Part shown: positions 1 through 8,434 of the stretch, in pieces
Numbering within the stretch: the first letter of the stretch is position 1
How the letters are laid out: every line of letters starts with the position of its first letter
Origin: Labrenzia sp. VG12
GTDB lineage: Bacteria; Pseudomonadota; Alphaproteobacteria; Rhizobiales; Stappiaceae
NCBI RefSeq assembly: GCF_002237595.1
Contig: NZ_CP022529.1
Span: 3,472,001 to 3,536,000 of the forward strand
DNA: 64,000 nt
Direction of reading: 5' to 3'
Translations under genes and position numbers: made by a program
Notes under the pieces: model-generated
The model's database searches: none
What the model was told of the DNA's origin: nothing
Seen by the model: only the letters and a program-made list of their open reading frames with translations

Positions 1-960
1 ACGCTCCTGCTCGTCATCATCTTTCTCCTCTCGATCTTCATGATCGCCCAGTTTTTCCTGTCCCAGCAGCTGTCCGGCCGCGACACGGTGCTGAACCGGC
101 TCAACGCCCAGATCAGCGAACTGACCGAGTTGCTGGCCCTGGAACGGGCGAATTCCGGCGAACTGGAAGACACGATCCTTGGCCTTCAGGCCAGTTTATC
201 GGATGCCGAAGCCGAACAGTCCCGCCTGCTCGGCCTTCTGGAAAGCAGCTCCGGCGCCGCTGATGCGGCCGGCGGTCGGGCCACCCAGCTTGAAAACCTG
301 CTCGACGACGAACGCCAGATCAGCCAGGAAGCCCTTGCCCAGGTGGAACTGCTGAACCAGCAGATCGCCGCCTTGCGCCGCCAGATCGCGGCAGCCAACG
401 CAGCGCTGGAAGCCTCCGAGGCCAAGGAGGCGGACAGCCAGGCCAAGATTGCCAGCCTCGGCAAACGCCTCAATGCCGCGCTGGTTCAGCGGGTCCAGGA
501 ACTGTCCCGCTACCGGTCCGATTTCTTCGGCCGCCTGCGCGAGATCCTTTCCCAGCGCTCCGACATTTCCGTGGTCGGCGACCGGTTCGTGTTCCAGTCG
601 GAGGTCCTTTTCGACAGTGGCCAGGAAGACATCAATCCGGCCGGCCAGGAAGAACTGGACAAGCTTGCCGAAGCCATCCAGGAACTCAGCGCCCAGATCC
701 CGGACGAGATCAACTGGGTGCTGCGCGTTGATGGTCACACGGATGCGCGTCCGCTCTCCGGCACCGGCCGCCTGCGCAACAACTGGGAACTCTCCGCCGC
801 CCGCGCGATCTCGGTGGTGCGGTATCTCATTGAAAAGGGCGTCGATCCCAAGCGGCTTGTTGCCGCCGGATTTGGGGAATTCCAGCCACTGGAAGACGGC
901 GAGACGCCAGAGGCGCTGGCCAAAAACCGGCGCATAGAGCTGAAACTGACCGAACGGTGA
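1..960 (+). CDS. OmpA/MotB-like peptidoglycan-binding membrane protein (5' end outside window)
   Basis: The reading frame is open from base 1, and its first ~20 codons encode a hydrophobic membrane segment, so the true start lies upstream. A long Glu/Gln/Ala-rich coiled coil follows (visible residues ~25-150). The C-terminus is an OmpA-like domain (~200-315) with the typical VDGHTDARP and ELSAARA stretches that bind diaminopimelate in peptidoglycan. The layout of one N-terminal TM, coiled coil and OmpA domain matches the MotB/TolR-like partner of MotA/TolQ/ExbB proton channels. A channel gene is therefore expected just upstream, but it is not visible here. It is not the flagellar MotB itself as far as can be seen. 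Confidence 0.85.
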   Translation, partial: TLLLVIIFLLSIFMIAQFFLSQQLSGRDTVLNRLNAQISELTELLALERANSGELEDTILGLQASLSDAEAEQSRLLGLLESSSGAADAAGGRATQLENLLDDERQISQEALAQVELLNQQIAALRRQIAAANAALEASEAKEADSQAKIASLGKRLNAALVQRVQELSRYRSDFFGRLREILSQRSDISVVGDRFVFQSEVLFDSGQEDINPAGQEELDKLAEAIQELSAQIPDEINWVLRVDGHTDARPLSGTGRLRNNWELSAARAISVVRYLIEKGVDPKRLVAAGFGEFQPLEDGETPEALAKNRRIELKLTER

Positions 961-1104
961 GACACCCGTCCCGCATTGACTGGGGAGCGTGTTTCTCAGC
1001 CGTGTGGCCTGTCGCGACTGACCGATTTGCCGGCAGCAGCGCTCCGGATAACGAACCTGAACAAACCAGGCTGGCATCATGAGCCTTGATGGCTTGCCCT
1101 GAAT

Positions 1105-1659
1105 TTGAGGCAAACAGTGAACGCTCTTTTGAGATGCCTTTCGATCGCAATGTGTCTGGTCGCTGGACCAGGTCAGGCAGAAGAAGAGCGCCTGAGCAGA
1201 CTTGTCGATTCGGTTCTTTTCAAGAACCTTCTCGATCAGGGGATCTGGTCGGCAGACGTTACACAGACGTCAATCGAATATCGTTGCCTGGCCTGCCAGA
1301 ACGCAGTGGCGGCCAGACTCGAAATCATCAGCCCATACACAAAGGCATCATTTGCCTCTCCGCGAAGCAGGTTTCTAGCCGAACGAAAAGTCTTTTGCGC
1401 ACGGCTGGTCACCGAGCCGGATGGTCGTTGCTTGAACTTTTTTCCTGTTTCCATGCGAGGCGGTGCCTTGAAGGGATTTCAGGCCGAGCATGAGGTGCAT
1501 GGACAACGGCAAATCCAGATTGTCTTCTTTGTCAACGAGCAGCCCCTTGGTCCTGAATTGATCCAGACTACAATCTTTGCCAATGCCGGTAAGGAATTAC
1601 CCTCTGACACGATAGAATTGTTTCGTTGGCATATGGCGCGACTGACTGCCATTTGGTGA
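1105..1659 (+). CDS. small secreted protein of unknown function
   Basis: I do not recognise the family. The frame opens with a TTG and encodes 184 residues. A short basic start and a hydrophobic stretch ending near GPGQAEE look like a cleavable signal peptide, so a periplasmic location is inferred. The mature part has four cysteines (a CLAC pair, then one near FCARL and one near RCLNF), which could form disulfides. It lies 145 bp after the OmpA-like gene and 111 bp before the ChaN gene, on the same strand. The start codon is weak, and coding status rests on frame length, the signal peptide and the clean gap on both sides. Confidence 0.55.
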   Translation: MRQTVNALLRCLSIAMCLVAGPGQAEEERLSRLVDSVLFKNLLDQGIWSADVTQTSIEYRCLACQNAVAARLEIISPYTKASFASPRSRFLAERKVFCARLVTEPDGRCLNFFPVSMRGGALKGFQAEHEVHGQRQIQIVFFVNEQPLGPELIQTTIFANAGKELPSDTIELFRWHMARLTAIW

Positions 1660-1770
1660 GGCGGCCCCCAGCTCCATTGCTTCACATTCGTTGTCAATCC
1701 ACCGTGACGCATCATACGTAGCAAATGTGAATGCGGACTTCGTTCGATCGAGCAGACTGGATATCAACCG

Positions 1771-3069
1771 GTGACAGAAAATCACAACCATCGCACACCC
1801 ACGGCTCCGAGACGAAGCCTCTGGCTCATTTCGGTCTGTTTTTGCTCTGTCTTGTGGTCGTCAGCGGCCATGTCGACGGAACAGGTGAACCAGGACATCG
1901 ATGTGGAAATGAGGTGTCAGGCAACCGGCCAATGGCTCGATCCCGAGACTCGGCAAACACTTGTTTCAAGCGAAACCCTGAAACAGGCGGCCAATCCCGG
2001 TGTCGTGCTCCTTGGCGAATCCCACACCTCCCGGGAAGACCACCTCTGGCAGCTTCAGACCGTGGCCGGGCTGCATGCTTATCATCCACAGATGGTCATC
2101 GGCTTTGAAGCGTTCCCGAGGGAAGTCCAGCCCATCCTCGACGAATGGTCGGCCGGTAAGCTCTCGCAGCAGGAGTTTCTGAAGCAGGTGCGCTGGAGCG
2201 AGGTCTGGGGCTATGACGCCGATCTCTACATGCCCCTGTTTGAGTTTGCCCGCCAGAACCGCCTGCCGATGATTGCCCTGAACGTCGATAGGGGGCTCGT
2301 CTCCCGTGTTGGACGTGAGGGCTGGGACGCCATTCCCGCCGCTGACCGTGAGGGCCTCGGCGACCCGGCCGAAGCCAGTGCCGGTTACCGGGACGCGCTC
2401 GCCCGTGTATGGGCGACCAAGGCTGCTCTCAGACACGGGTCAGCCGCGCCCGGCGATGACAAGGAGGCTCCCGCGAGCGCGGCCCCAAGCATCGAAGACA
2501 TCCTGAAGGACCCCGGCTTTGCAAGGTTCGTTGAGGCACAGCTGACCTGGGACCGGGCGATGGCGGAGGCACTGGCCGATGCCCGGCAGATCGACCAGGA
2601 CGCGCTCGTTGTTGGCATTCTGGGACGCGGCCATGTCGAACATGGCTATGGCGTGCCGCACCAGCTTGCGGATCTCGGCACGGATCCCGTCACACGTTTC
2701 CTGCCGGTCCGAACCGGAAAAGACTGCGCAGCGGTTGAGCCAACGCTGGCGGAGGCCGTGTTCCTCGTTGATGATCGAGCCTCCGATGCAAATCCAGCCG
2801 ACAGGCCGCGCCTCGGCGTTTTCATCGAGACCGCTGAGGATGGCGGTGTCCGGTTGCTGGAAATTGTTGACGACAGCATTGCCGCGGCAGCGGAGCTGAC
2901 TGCGGGGGACATCATCATTGAAGCTGCCGGTGTCGAACTGAAGACATCAGCTGATCTGGTGGAGGTGGTCTCACGCCAGGCGCCGGGCACATGGCTGCCA
3001 CTCGCCGTGTTGCGCGACGGGGACCGGCTGGAGCTTGTGGCCAGGTTTCCAACGAAGTCGGACGAGTAG
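1771..3069 (+). CDS. ChaN-like lipoprotein-family protein fused to a C-terminal PDZ domain
   Basis: The GTG start gives 432 residues. A hydrophobic N-terminal segment (residues ~16-33) is a signal or anchor. Residues ~65-285 match the ChaN/DUF399 fold: GVVLLGESHTSREDH near the start, VIGFEAFPRE, then a late GILGRGHVEHGYG segment. Known ChaN proteins bind haem and are linked to iron uptake. Residues ~345-430 (RLGVFIE, then AAAAELTAGDIIIEAAG) form a PDZ domain. The M1 peptidase gene begins 1 bp after this stop codon, so the two are almost certainly co-translated. An extracytoplasmic role is inferred; the substrate is unknown. Confidence 0.8.
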   Translation: MTENHNHRTPTAPRRSLWLISVCFCSVLWSSAAMSTEQVNQDIDVEMRCQATGQWLDPETRQTLVSSETLKQAANPGVVLLGESHTSREDHLWQLQTVAGLHAYHPQMVIGFEAFPREVQPILDEWSAGKLSQQEFLKQVRWSEVWGYDADLYMPLFEFARQNRLPMIALNVDRGLVSRVGREGWDAIPAADREGLGDPAEASAGYRDALARVWATKAALRHGSAAPGDDKEAPASAAPSIEDILKDPGFARFVEAQLTWDRAMAEALADARQIDQDALVVGILGRGHVEHGYGVPHQLADLGTDPVTRFLPVRTGKDCAAVEPTLAEAVFLVDDRASDANPADRPRLGVFIETAEDGGVRLLEIVDDSIAAAAELTAGDIIIEAAGVELKTSADLVEVVSRQAPGTWLPLAVLRDGDRLELVARFPTKSDE

Positions 3070-3070
3070 C

Positions 3071-5071
3071 GTGTTCAGGGCCGCTTTCCTTGTCCTGATC
3101 CTCGGGGTTCTGTCCCTCTCGCCGGCAGACGCGTCAGGACCTGCAGCGCCAACGCATCACGCTCTTGTGGTGCAGCTGGACCCGGCGACCCGCTCCCTCA
3201 AGGTGACCGACGAGATCACGGTGGAAGGACGCACGCGGCTCTTCCTGCGGTTTGCGGACTGGATGGTCCTTGAAGAAATCAGTTTGAACGGCAAACCGAT
3301 AGACGGTGTGACGCGGGCGGACGGTGTTGTTGTGCCACTTGCAAACGCTGACGCTCAAACGGTGACCATCCGGCTTCGCGGAGAGGTTCCGGGGCTGGAA
3401 CAAGGCAGCCGGAATTTGCCCGATGCCTTTGCCGGGCCGGAAGGCGCCTTTCTGTCGGGGTATGCCGGCTGGTTTCCCTATGTCGGCGACAAGGTGATCA
3501 GCTATCGGCTGGACATCTCGGTGCCAGCTCCCTTTCGGGCCGTGTCCTTCGGCTCGCTGCGGGAAGAAACATCGAGCGAAAACGGCAACACCGCCATTTT
3601 CGAACAGGCTCTCTCGCTGGAACCTCCTTCATTGTTCGTTGGCCCCTATGAGGTTGGTGAAAGTCATGTTGGCAGCACACGTTTGCGTACCTATTTCCCA
3701 GAGCGCCTGGCGGATTACTCCGACCAGTACCTGGATACCGCCGGCAAGTACCTGGCAGACTTCGGCACCGAGATCGGGGCCTATCCATTCGAGGACTTCC
3801 ACATAATCTCGTCGCCACTGCCTGTCGGGCTCGGTTATCCCAATCTGACCTATATCGGTGAGATGATCGTACCGCTGCCCTTCATGCAGGGACAGTCCCT
3901 TGCCCATGAGATCCTGCACAACTGGTGGGGCAATGGGGTTCAGGTCGATTATGGCAGCGGCAACTGGGCAGAGGGTCTGACCACCTATATGGCCGATTAC
4001 GGCCTTGCGCGGGAAAAGGGTGCGGACGCAGCCCGCCAGATGCGTCTCGGCTGGTTGCGTGACTATGCAGCGCTGCCCACCAAGCGCGACCAGGCGGTCA
4101 ACCGCTTCATCAGCAAGCGGCATCAGGCAGCCCAGGTCATCGGCTACAACAAGACCGCCCACATCTTCCACATGCTGGAGGGCGAAATCGGCGCGAGTGC
4201 CTTCTCCGAAGGCATTCGAAGGTTCTGGACCGAACACCAATTCAAGATTGCCGGCTGGTCCGATCTTCAAAACGCCTTCGAAGCCACGTCCGGCCGGGAT
4301 CTTGCCTGGTTCTTCGATCAATGGATTTCACAGCCGGGTGCACCCTCGATTGCCGTTGCTGATGTCACGACCGCCCGTGAAGATGATACCTACCTCACCT
4401 CCCTGACGGTGAAACAGTCTGAGCCGACCTACAGGCTGCGCCTGCCAGTTGATCTCGAAACGACCGCCGGTGTTGCTCGGCACCATGCCGAGATCGACGG
4501 CCCATCAACAACGCTCCGATTTGAAACGAACGATCAGCCGACACGGATCAGCCTTGATCCGGACTTTGACCTCTTCCGGCACCTCCTGCCGGGGGAAAGC
4601 CCGCCGATTCTGCGCGATGTTACCCTGGCCGCTGCGGTTGATGTTGTTGTGCTCGACAGCATCCTTTCAGCTGACGCGGCAATGTCAGTCGTCCCTCGCA
4701 TGGTGGATCGGGGCGCAAAACTGCGCCTGGCGAAGAACTATCAGGCCAACGATCGTCCAGCGCTTGTCTTTGGCACAAGGGAAAGTCTGGAGCGTTTTGC
4801 GGCCACTCACGGACTGGAGCGATTGCCAGCCCCGAATACAGAGGCGGCAGCCTGGGTCGACAAAACGCCATCTGGCGCACCCGTCCTGCTGATATCCGTC
4901 AACAGCCCTGAAGGACTTCAGGCGGTCAGCCGGACCCTCAGGCATTATGGCCGCCAGAGCTTTGTGACCTTTGCTGACGGTCGTGCCGTGGACCGCGGCA
5001 TCTGGCCGAGCGGCGAAAGTCCGCTGACTTTTCCTTTGGCGGGCACCGGTAGCAGCGATAGCCCGCAATAA
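3071..5071 (+). CDS. secreted M1-family (gluzincin) metallopeptidase
   Basis: This is a zinc peptidase of the aminopeptidase N clan. HEILHNWWG carries the zinc ligands (His279, His283) and catalytic Glu280, and the third ligand Glu301 sits in NWAEGLTTY. The spacing between the second His and this Glu is 17 residues, one less than the classical 18. The frame is open from 3035, but GTG at 3071 is preferred because it immediately precedes a clean signal peptide (FRAAFLVLILGVLSLSPADA) and directly follows the ChaN stop codon. The first ~200 mature residues are the beta-rich M1 N-domain. The last ~230 residues have no recognisable motif. An extracytoplasmic location is inferred. Confidence 0.85.
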   Translation: MFRAAFLVLILGVLSLSPADASGPAAPTHHALVVQLDPATRSLKVTDEITVEGRTRLFLRFADWMVLEEISLNGKPIDGVTRADGVVVPLANADAQTVTIRLRGEVPGLEQGSRNLPDAFAGPEGAFLSGYAGWFPYVGDKVISYRLDISVPAPFRAVSFGSLREETSSENGNTAIFEQALSLEPPSLFVGPYEVGESHVGSTRLRTYFPERLADYSDQYLDTAGKYLADFGTEIGAYPFEDFHIISSPLPVGLGYPNLTYIGEMIVPLPFMQGQSLAHEILHNWWGNGVQVDYGSGNWAEGLTTYMADYGLAREKGADAARQMRLGWLRDYAALPTKRDQAVNRFISKRHQAAQVIGYNKTAHIFHMLEGEIGASAFSEGIRRFWTEHQFKIAGWSDLQNAFEATSGRDLAWFFDQWISQPGAPSIAVADVTTAREDDTYLTSLTVKQSEPTYRLRLPVDLETTAGVARHHAEIDGPSTTLRFETNDQPTRISLDPDFDLFRHLLPGESPPILRDVTLAAAVDVVVLDSILSADAAMSVVPRMVDRGAKLRLAKNYQANDRPALVFGTRESLERFAATHGLERLPAPNTEAAAWVDKTPSGAPVLLISVNSPEGLQAVSRTLRHYGRQSFVTFADGRAVDRGIWPSGESPLTFPLAGTGSSDSPQ

Positions 5072-5082
5072 ATCCAATCCCC

Positions 5083-5100
5083 ATCCATCTTCAGATGGAT
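5083..5100. terminator. weak hairpin between convergent genes
   Basis: A perfect 7-bp stem (ATCCATC / GATGGAT) with a TTCA loop lies 11 bp after the M1 peptidase stop and just before the convergent LuxR-type gene. There is no T-run, so it is at most a weak or factor-assisted terminator. Confidence 0.35.
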
Positions 5101-5121
5101 TGCGGCCCCGCGGCAGCCGGA

Positions 5122-5526
5122 CTAGCGTCTGGCAACACCCCTTGCAGCGGCCATGACGGCCGCGCGAGTGGGCAATTTCAGACGTTCCAGGATGGCGTGG
5201 ACATGATCCTTGACGGTGGCAACGGAAATCCTCAGCTCCCTTGCGATCTCCTTGTTGGATCGTCCGGCAATCAGATGTTCGGCCACCATGCGCTGACGCG
5301 GCGTCAATGGGTCCAGCAGACAACCTGGCGATGGGGCCTCGGAAACTGTTACGAGCGGCGCCCCAAGGATTGCGCTGGCCTCAAGATCAATCTTCAAACG
5401 GGTTCCGGGTCTTGCCAGGGGAGCCAGAGCCTCAAGCGCTTTTACCGGCATCGCCCGTTTGGGGTCACCGGTCAGGTCGTCCAGCGCTGTGGCCAGCGCA
5501 TCAAGCATTTTTGGATCAACGGACAT
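5122..5526 (-). CDS. LuxR-family DNA-binding protein without receiver domain
   Basis: The 134-residue protein ends in a LuxR/FixJ-type helix-turn-helix (residues ~70-134). LTPRQRMVAEHLIAGRSNKEIARELRISVATVKDHVHAILERL has every hallmark of the family. The N-terminal ~65 residues have no receiver aspartate or autoinducer-binding domain, so how its activity is controlled cannot be told. Its start lies only 14 bp from that of the divergent NTF2-like gene, and the two Shine-Dalgarno regions overlap on opposite strands. Each promoter must therefore lie inside the other transcription unit, unless the start used is further in, for example at Met7. Confidence 0.8.
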   Translation of the reverse strand: MSVDPKMLDALATALDDLTGDPKRAMPVKALEALAPLARPGTRLKIDLEASAILGAPLVTVSEAPSPGCLLDPLTPRQRMVAEHLIAGRSNKEIARELRISVATVKDHVHAILERLKLPTRAAVMAAARGVARR

Positions 5527-5540
5527 GAAAGGACTTCCCC

Positions 5541-5903
5541 GTGAACAGCATGCCCCTTGAGATCACAAATTTTTTCCTGGCAATGCAAGCCGGTCCCTCA
5601 GGCCAGGAGCTTCTGCGCGCTCTATTCACCGAGGATGCCGAGTATTCAGAGCCATTTTCAGGACAAGATGAACCCCATCGCGGCCGTGACGCCATTCTTG
5701 CAGCCTTCGCAGGCAGTCGCACAGAGGAATTCGACGATGCCGTCATCCATCTCGGATCTGTCGAACTTGAAGACGATACCATCACCGTGGCCTGGACCTG
5801 CTACTCCAGGGCTATTCCCGGCGGACAGGGAAGTGGCAAAAACATCTTTCGGCTTGAGAACGGCAAGATCGTTTCCCTGATCACAAAGCTCGACATGCCC
5901 TGA
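5541..5903 (+). CDS. SnoaL/NTF2-like fold protein
   Basis: The GTG start has AAAGGA 5-10 bases upstream, and an alternative ATG lies at 5550. The 120 residues follow the small NTF2-like/SnoaL pattern: an N-terminal helix (ITNFFLAMQAG), then LLRALFTEDAEYSEPF, RGRDAILAAF, and a beta-sheet C-terminus ending in NIFRLENGKIVSLITKLDMP. Such domains serve as small hydrolases, isomerases, cyclases or polyketide-type binding proteins. No function can be assigned from sequence. It is divergent from the LuxR-type gene and convergent with the aldehyde dehydrogenase operon. Confidence 0.7.
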   Translation: MNSMPLEITNFFLAMQAGPSGQELLRALFTEDAEYSEPFSGQDEPHRGRDAILAAFAGSRTEEFDDAVIHLGSVELEDDTITVAWTCYSRAIPGGQGSGKNIFRLENGKIVSLITKLDMP

Positions 5904-5919
5904 CCTCAGCCTGCTTGTG

Positions 5920-7392
5920 TCATCGCATGACAAACGGATTGGCCATCGGCGCGCCCGAGGTGTTGATCCAGGTGGTCTTTGTCCTGGTGTAGTCCAGCAC
6001 GGCCTCCAGCCCGCCTTCCCGGCCGTAGCCCGACTGGTTATAGCCGCCGAAAGGCGCGATCGGCGAGATCGCGCGATAGGTGTTCACCCAGCAGATGCCA
6101 GCGCGCAGCCGCGAGGAGACCCGGTGCGCCCGGGCAACATCCTGCGTGAAAACACCCGAGGCCAGTCCATAGTCGGACTTGTTGGCCAGGGCGATGGCCT
6201 CGTCTTCCGTGTCAAAGGGCATCAGCGACATCACCGGACCGAACATCTCCACGTTCAGCGTCTCGATGTCCGCTGAGGGACACTCAACCAGAGTGGGGGC
6301 CATGTAGTTGCCCGGCTGATCAAGCGGTGCGCCGCCAAAATGTATCGAAGCCCCCTGTGCCTGTGCCTTCTCCAGCGTCTCCCTGATCCTCTCCACCTGG
6401 GCTTTCGTGCAAAGCGGCCCGACATGCGTTGCCGCATCCAGCGGGTTTCCGACGCGGATACCGGATGCCTTTTCCTTGATCCGGGCAACGAGCGCATCAA
6501 AGATGCCGCGCTGAACGAGGCCACGTGAGCCGGCAACACAGCTTTGTCCGGATGCGCCGAAATTGCCGGCAATCAGTCCGTTGGCCGCCCCGTCCAGATC
6601 CGCGTCGTCAAAGACCAGCACCGGTGACTTGCCGCCCAGCTCCAGAGAGGTGACGGCGAAATTTTCTGCCGAGTTGCGCACCACATGCCGCGCCGTTTCC
6701 GGACCGCCGGTAAAGGCGATCCGGTCAATGTCCGGATGACGTGTCAACGGGATGGCGCAGTTTTCCGCATCTCCCGTAATGACCGAAACAACACCCGGTG
6801 GGAAACCGGCCTCTTCGACGAGAGAGGCGAATTCAAGCATCGGCACCGGCGCCATCTCTGACGCTTTCAGAATGACGCAACACCCTGCTGCAAGCGCCGG
6901 CCCCAGTTTCGTTGCCGTCAGAAACATCTGCGCGTTCCATGGCACGATGGCCGCAACCACGCCGATGGGCTCGCGCTTGGTGAAGACATGCATGTCCGGC
7001 TTGTCGATCGGCAGGACTGCCCCTTCGATCTTGTCGGCAAGCCCGGCATAGTAGCGATAAAAGTCGCCGACATAACTGGTCTGGCTGAGTGTTTCGGCCA
7101 GGAGCTTGCCGCTGTCGGCCGTCTCCAGCCTGCCAAGCTTTTCCGCATTGGCCTCGATCAGGTCAGCCAGACGGTGAAGCAGCTTGCCGCGCGCGGTTTG
7201 CGTCATGTCACGCCAGGCCGGGTCGTTCAGGGCGCGGCGCGCGGCGGCAACGGCGGCCTCGACGTCTTCCGGCGACGCACAGGCGAAGGTTGCCCACGCT
7301 TCCCCGGTCGACGGATCTTCGGTGGTCATCACCTGGCCTAGCGCGCCCTCGCGCCGTTTGCCGTCGATGTAAAGCTGATAATGCTGCATCAC
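5920..7392 (-). CDS. NAD(P)-dependent aldehyde dehydrogenase
   Basis: A full-length (490-residue) ALDH-superfamily enzyme that oxidises an aldehyde to the carboxylate. The conserved NAD-binding FTGG, the catalytic Glu in SLELGGKSPVLVFDDAD and the nucleophilic Cys in GASGQSCVAGSR are all present, as is the C-terminal PFGGYNQSGYGREGG. It is the last gene of a five-gene minus-strand cluster and follows the luciferase-like monooxygenase by 6 bp. A role downstream of the monooxygenase is therefore inferred: oxidation of an aldehyde released from the substrate. The natural substrate is unknown. Betaine-aldehyde-type annotations would be over-specific. Confidence 0.9.
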   Translation of the reverse strand: MMQHYQLYIDGKRREGALGQVMTTEDPSTGEAWATFACASPEDVEAAVAAARRALNDPAWRDMTQTARGKLLHRLADLIEANAEKLGRLETADSGKLLAETLSQTSYVGDFYRYYAGLADKIEGAVLPIDKPDMHVFTKREPIGVVAAIVPWNAQMFLTATKLGPALAAGCCVILKASEMAPVPMLEFASLVEEAGFPPGVVSVITGDAENCAIPLTRHPDIDRIAFTGGPETARHVVRNSAENFAVTSLELGGKSPVLVFDDADLDGAANGLIAGNFGASGQSCVAGSRGLVQRGIFDALVARIKEKASGIRVGNPLDAATHVGPLCTKAQVERIRETLEKAQAQGASIHFGGAPLDQPGNYMAPTLVECPSADIETLNVEMFGPVMSLMPFDTEDEAIALANKSDYGLASGVFTQDVARAHRVSSRLRAGICWVNTYRAISPIAPFGGYNQSGYGREGGLEAVLDYTRTKTTWINTSGAPMANPFVMR

Positions 7393-7398
7393 TCCCCC

Positions 7399-8433
7399 TC
7401 AGCCGAAGGCCGGCATGACGTCTTCGATGAACCGGGTCAGCGAGGCTTTCTTGCGCTCAAAGCTCATGCCGCTGTCGATCCAGAACGAATACTCGTCATA
7501 ACCAAGATCCTCGTAGCGCTTGATGCGGTCAATCACTTCCTGCGCCGTGCCGACCGTGAGATCCCGTGCCATGTTCTCAGGCGCCATCATGGCGTTGCCC
7601 GCAATTTCATGGTCGCCGAGTTCCTCGATCAGGCCCTGGCGCACCGGTCGCTTGTTCTGGAACCAGGCCCCGAAATAACAATAGAAGCGGGACAATTCCT
7701 GTGCAGCGAGCGTGGCGTCATCCAAATCGCTGGCCACATAGGTGTGATGCAGCAGCATGATTTTCGGTCGCGGCCCGTCATGGCCGGCGCAGGCAGCGTT
7801 GAACCGTTCCATCAGGGTTTCGATTTCCTCGAGGCCTTGCCAGAGTGGCGTCACCTGAATGTTGAAACCGTTGTGAACCCCAAATTCGTGGCTCTTCGGA
7901 TCACGGGCGGCGATCCAGATCGGAGGACCGCTCTCCTGCAGAGGTTTGGGCGCGGAGGTGGAGGCCGGGAACTGGAAATAGGCCCCTTCATGGGCGCAGT
8001 CTCCCTGCCAGAGTTTCGGGATCAACGGTGCGGTTTCGCGCATGCGCTGCCCCGCCTCCCAGGCGTCCATACCGGGCATCAGGCGTTCATATTCATACGA
8101 ATAGGCCCCCCGCGCGATGCCAAGCTCGAGTCGGCCACCGGTCATCAGGTCTGCGGCGGCGGCCTCCCCGGCCAGCTTGATCGGGTGCCAGAACGGCGCA
8201 ATCACGGTGCCGGTGCCAAGGCGGACATTCTTCGTGTGATGCGCAAGGTCAACGAGCGACATGAACGGGTTCGGCGCAATGGTGAACTCCATGCCGTGGT
8301 GTTCACCGGTCCAGATGGCGCGCATGCCACCCTCATCGGCCAGCCGGCACAGGGACAAAAAGTCCTCGTAGAGCTGGTCATGCGGCTGGTCTGGCGTCAG
8401 CCGCTCCATATGGGCAAACAGGGAAAACTCCAT
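7399..8433 (-). CDS. luciferase-like (LLM) flavin-dependent monooxygenase
   Basis: The 344-residue protein has the bacterial-luciferase-family pattern: an N-terminal MEFSLFAHMERL, AIWTGEHHGMEFTIAPNPF, LGTGTVIAPFWHPIKLAGEAAAADLMTGGRLELGIARGAY split over adjacent strands, and a C-terminal AEEV-like GTAQEVIDRIKRYEDLGYDEYSFW. These enzymes use reduced FMN and O2 supplied by a separate reductase. Exactly such a flavin reductase is encoded 1 bp upstream in the same operon, so the two form a two-component monooxygenase. The substrate cannot be read from sequence. Confidence 0.88.
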   Translation of the reverse strand: MEFSLFAHMERLTPDQPHDQLYEDFLSLCRLADEGGMRAIWTGEHHGMEFTIAPNPFMSLVDLAHHTKNVRLGTGTVIAPFWHPIKLAGEAAAADLMTGGRLELGIARGAYSYEYERLMPGMDAWEAGQRMRETAPLIPKLWQGDCAHEGAYFQFPASTSAPKPLQESGPPIWIAARDPKSHEFGVHNGFNIQVTPLWQGLEEIETLMERFNAACAGHDGPRPKIMLLHHTYVASDLDDATLAAQELSRFYCYFGAWFQNKRPVRQGLIEELGDHEIAGNAMMAPENMARDLTVGTAQEVIDRIKRYEDLGYDEYSFWIDSGMSFERKKASLTRFIEDVMPAFG

Positions 8434-8434
8434 G

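Noticed and set aside
196..1113. 305-codon minus-strand frame across the OmpA-like gene
   Set aside because: It is antisense to a gene with a full OmpA domain, and it has no promoter or ribosome site.
3035..3070. TTG 3035 as start of the M1 peptidase
   Set aside because: It would overlap the ChaN gene and place 12 polar residues before an otherwise clean signal peptide; GTG 3071 directly follows the stop codon.
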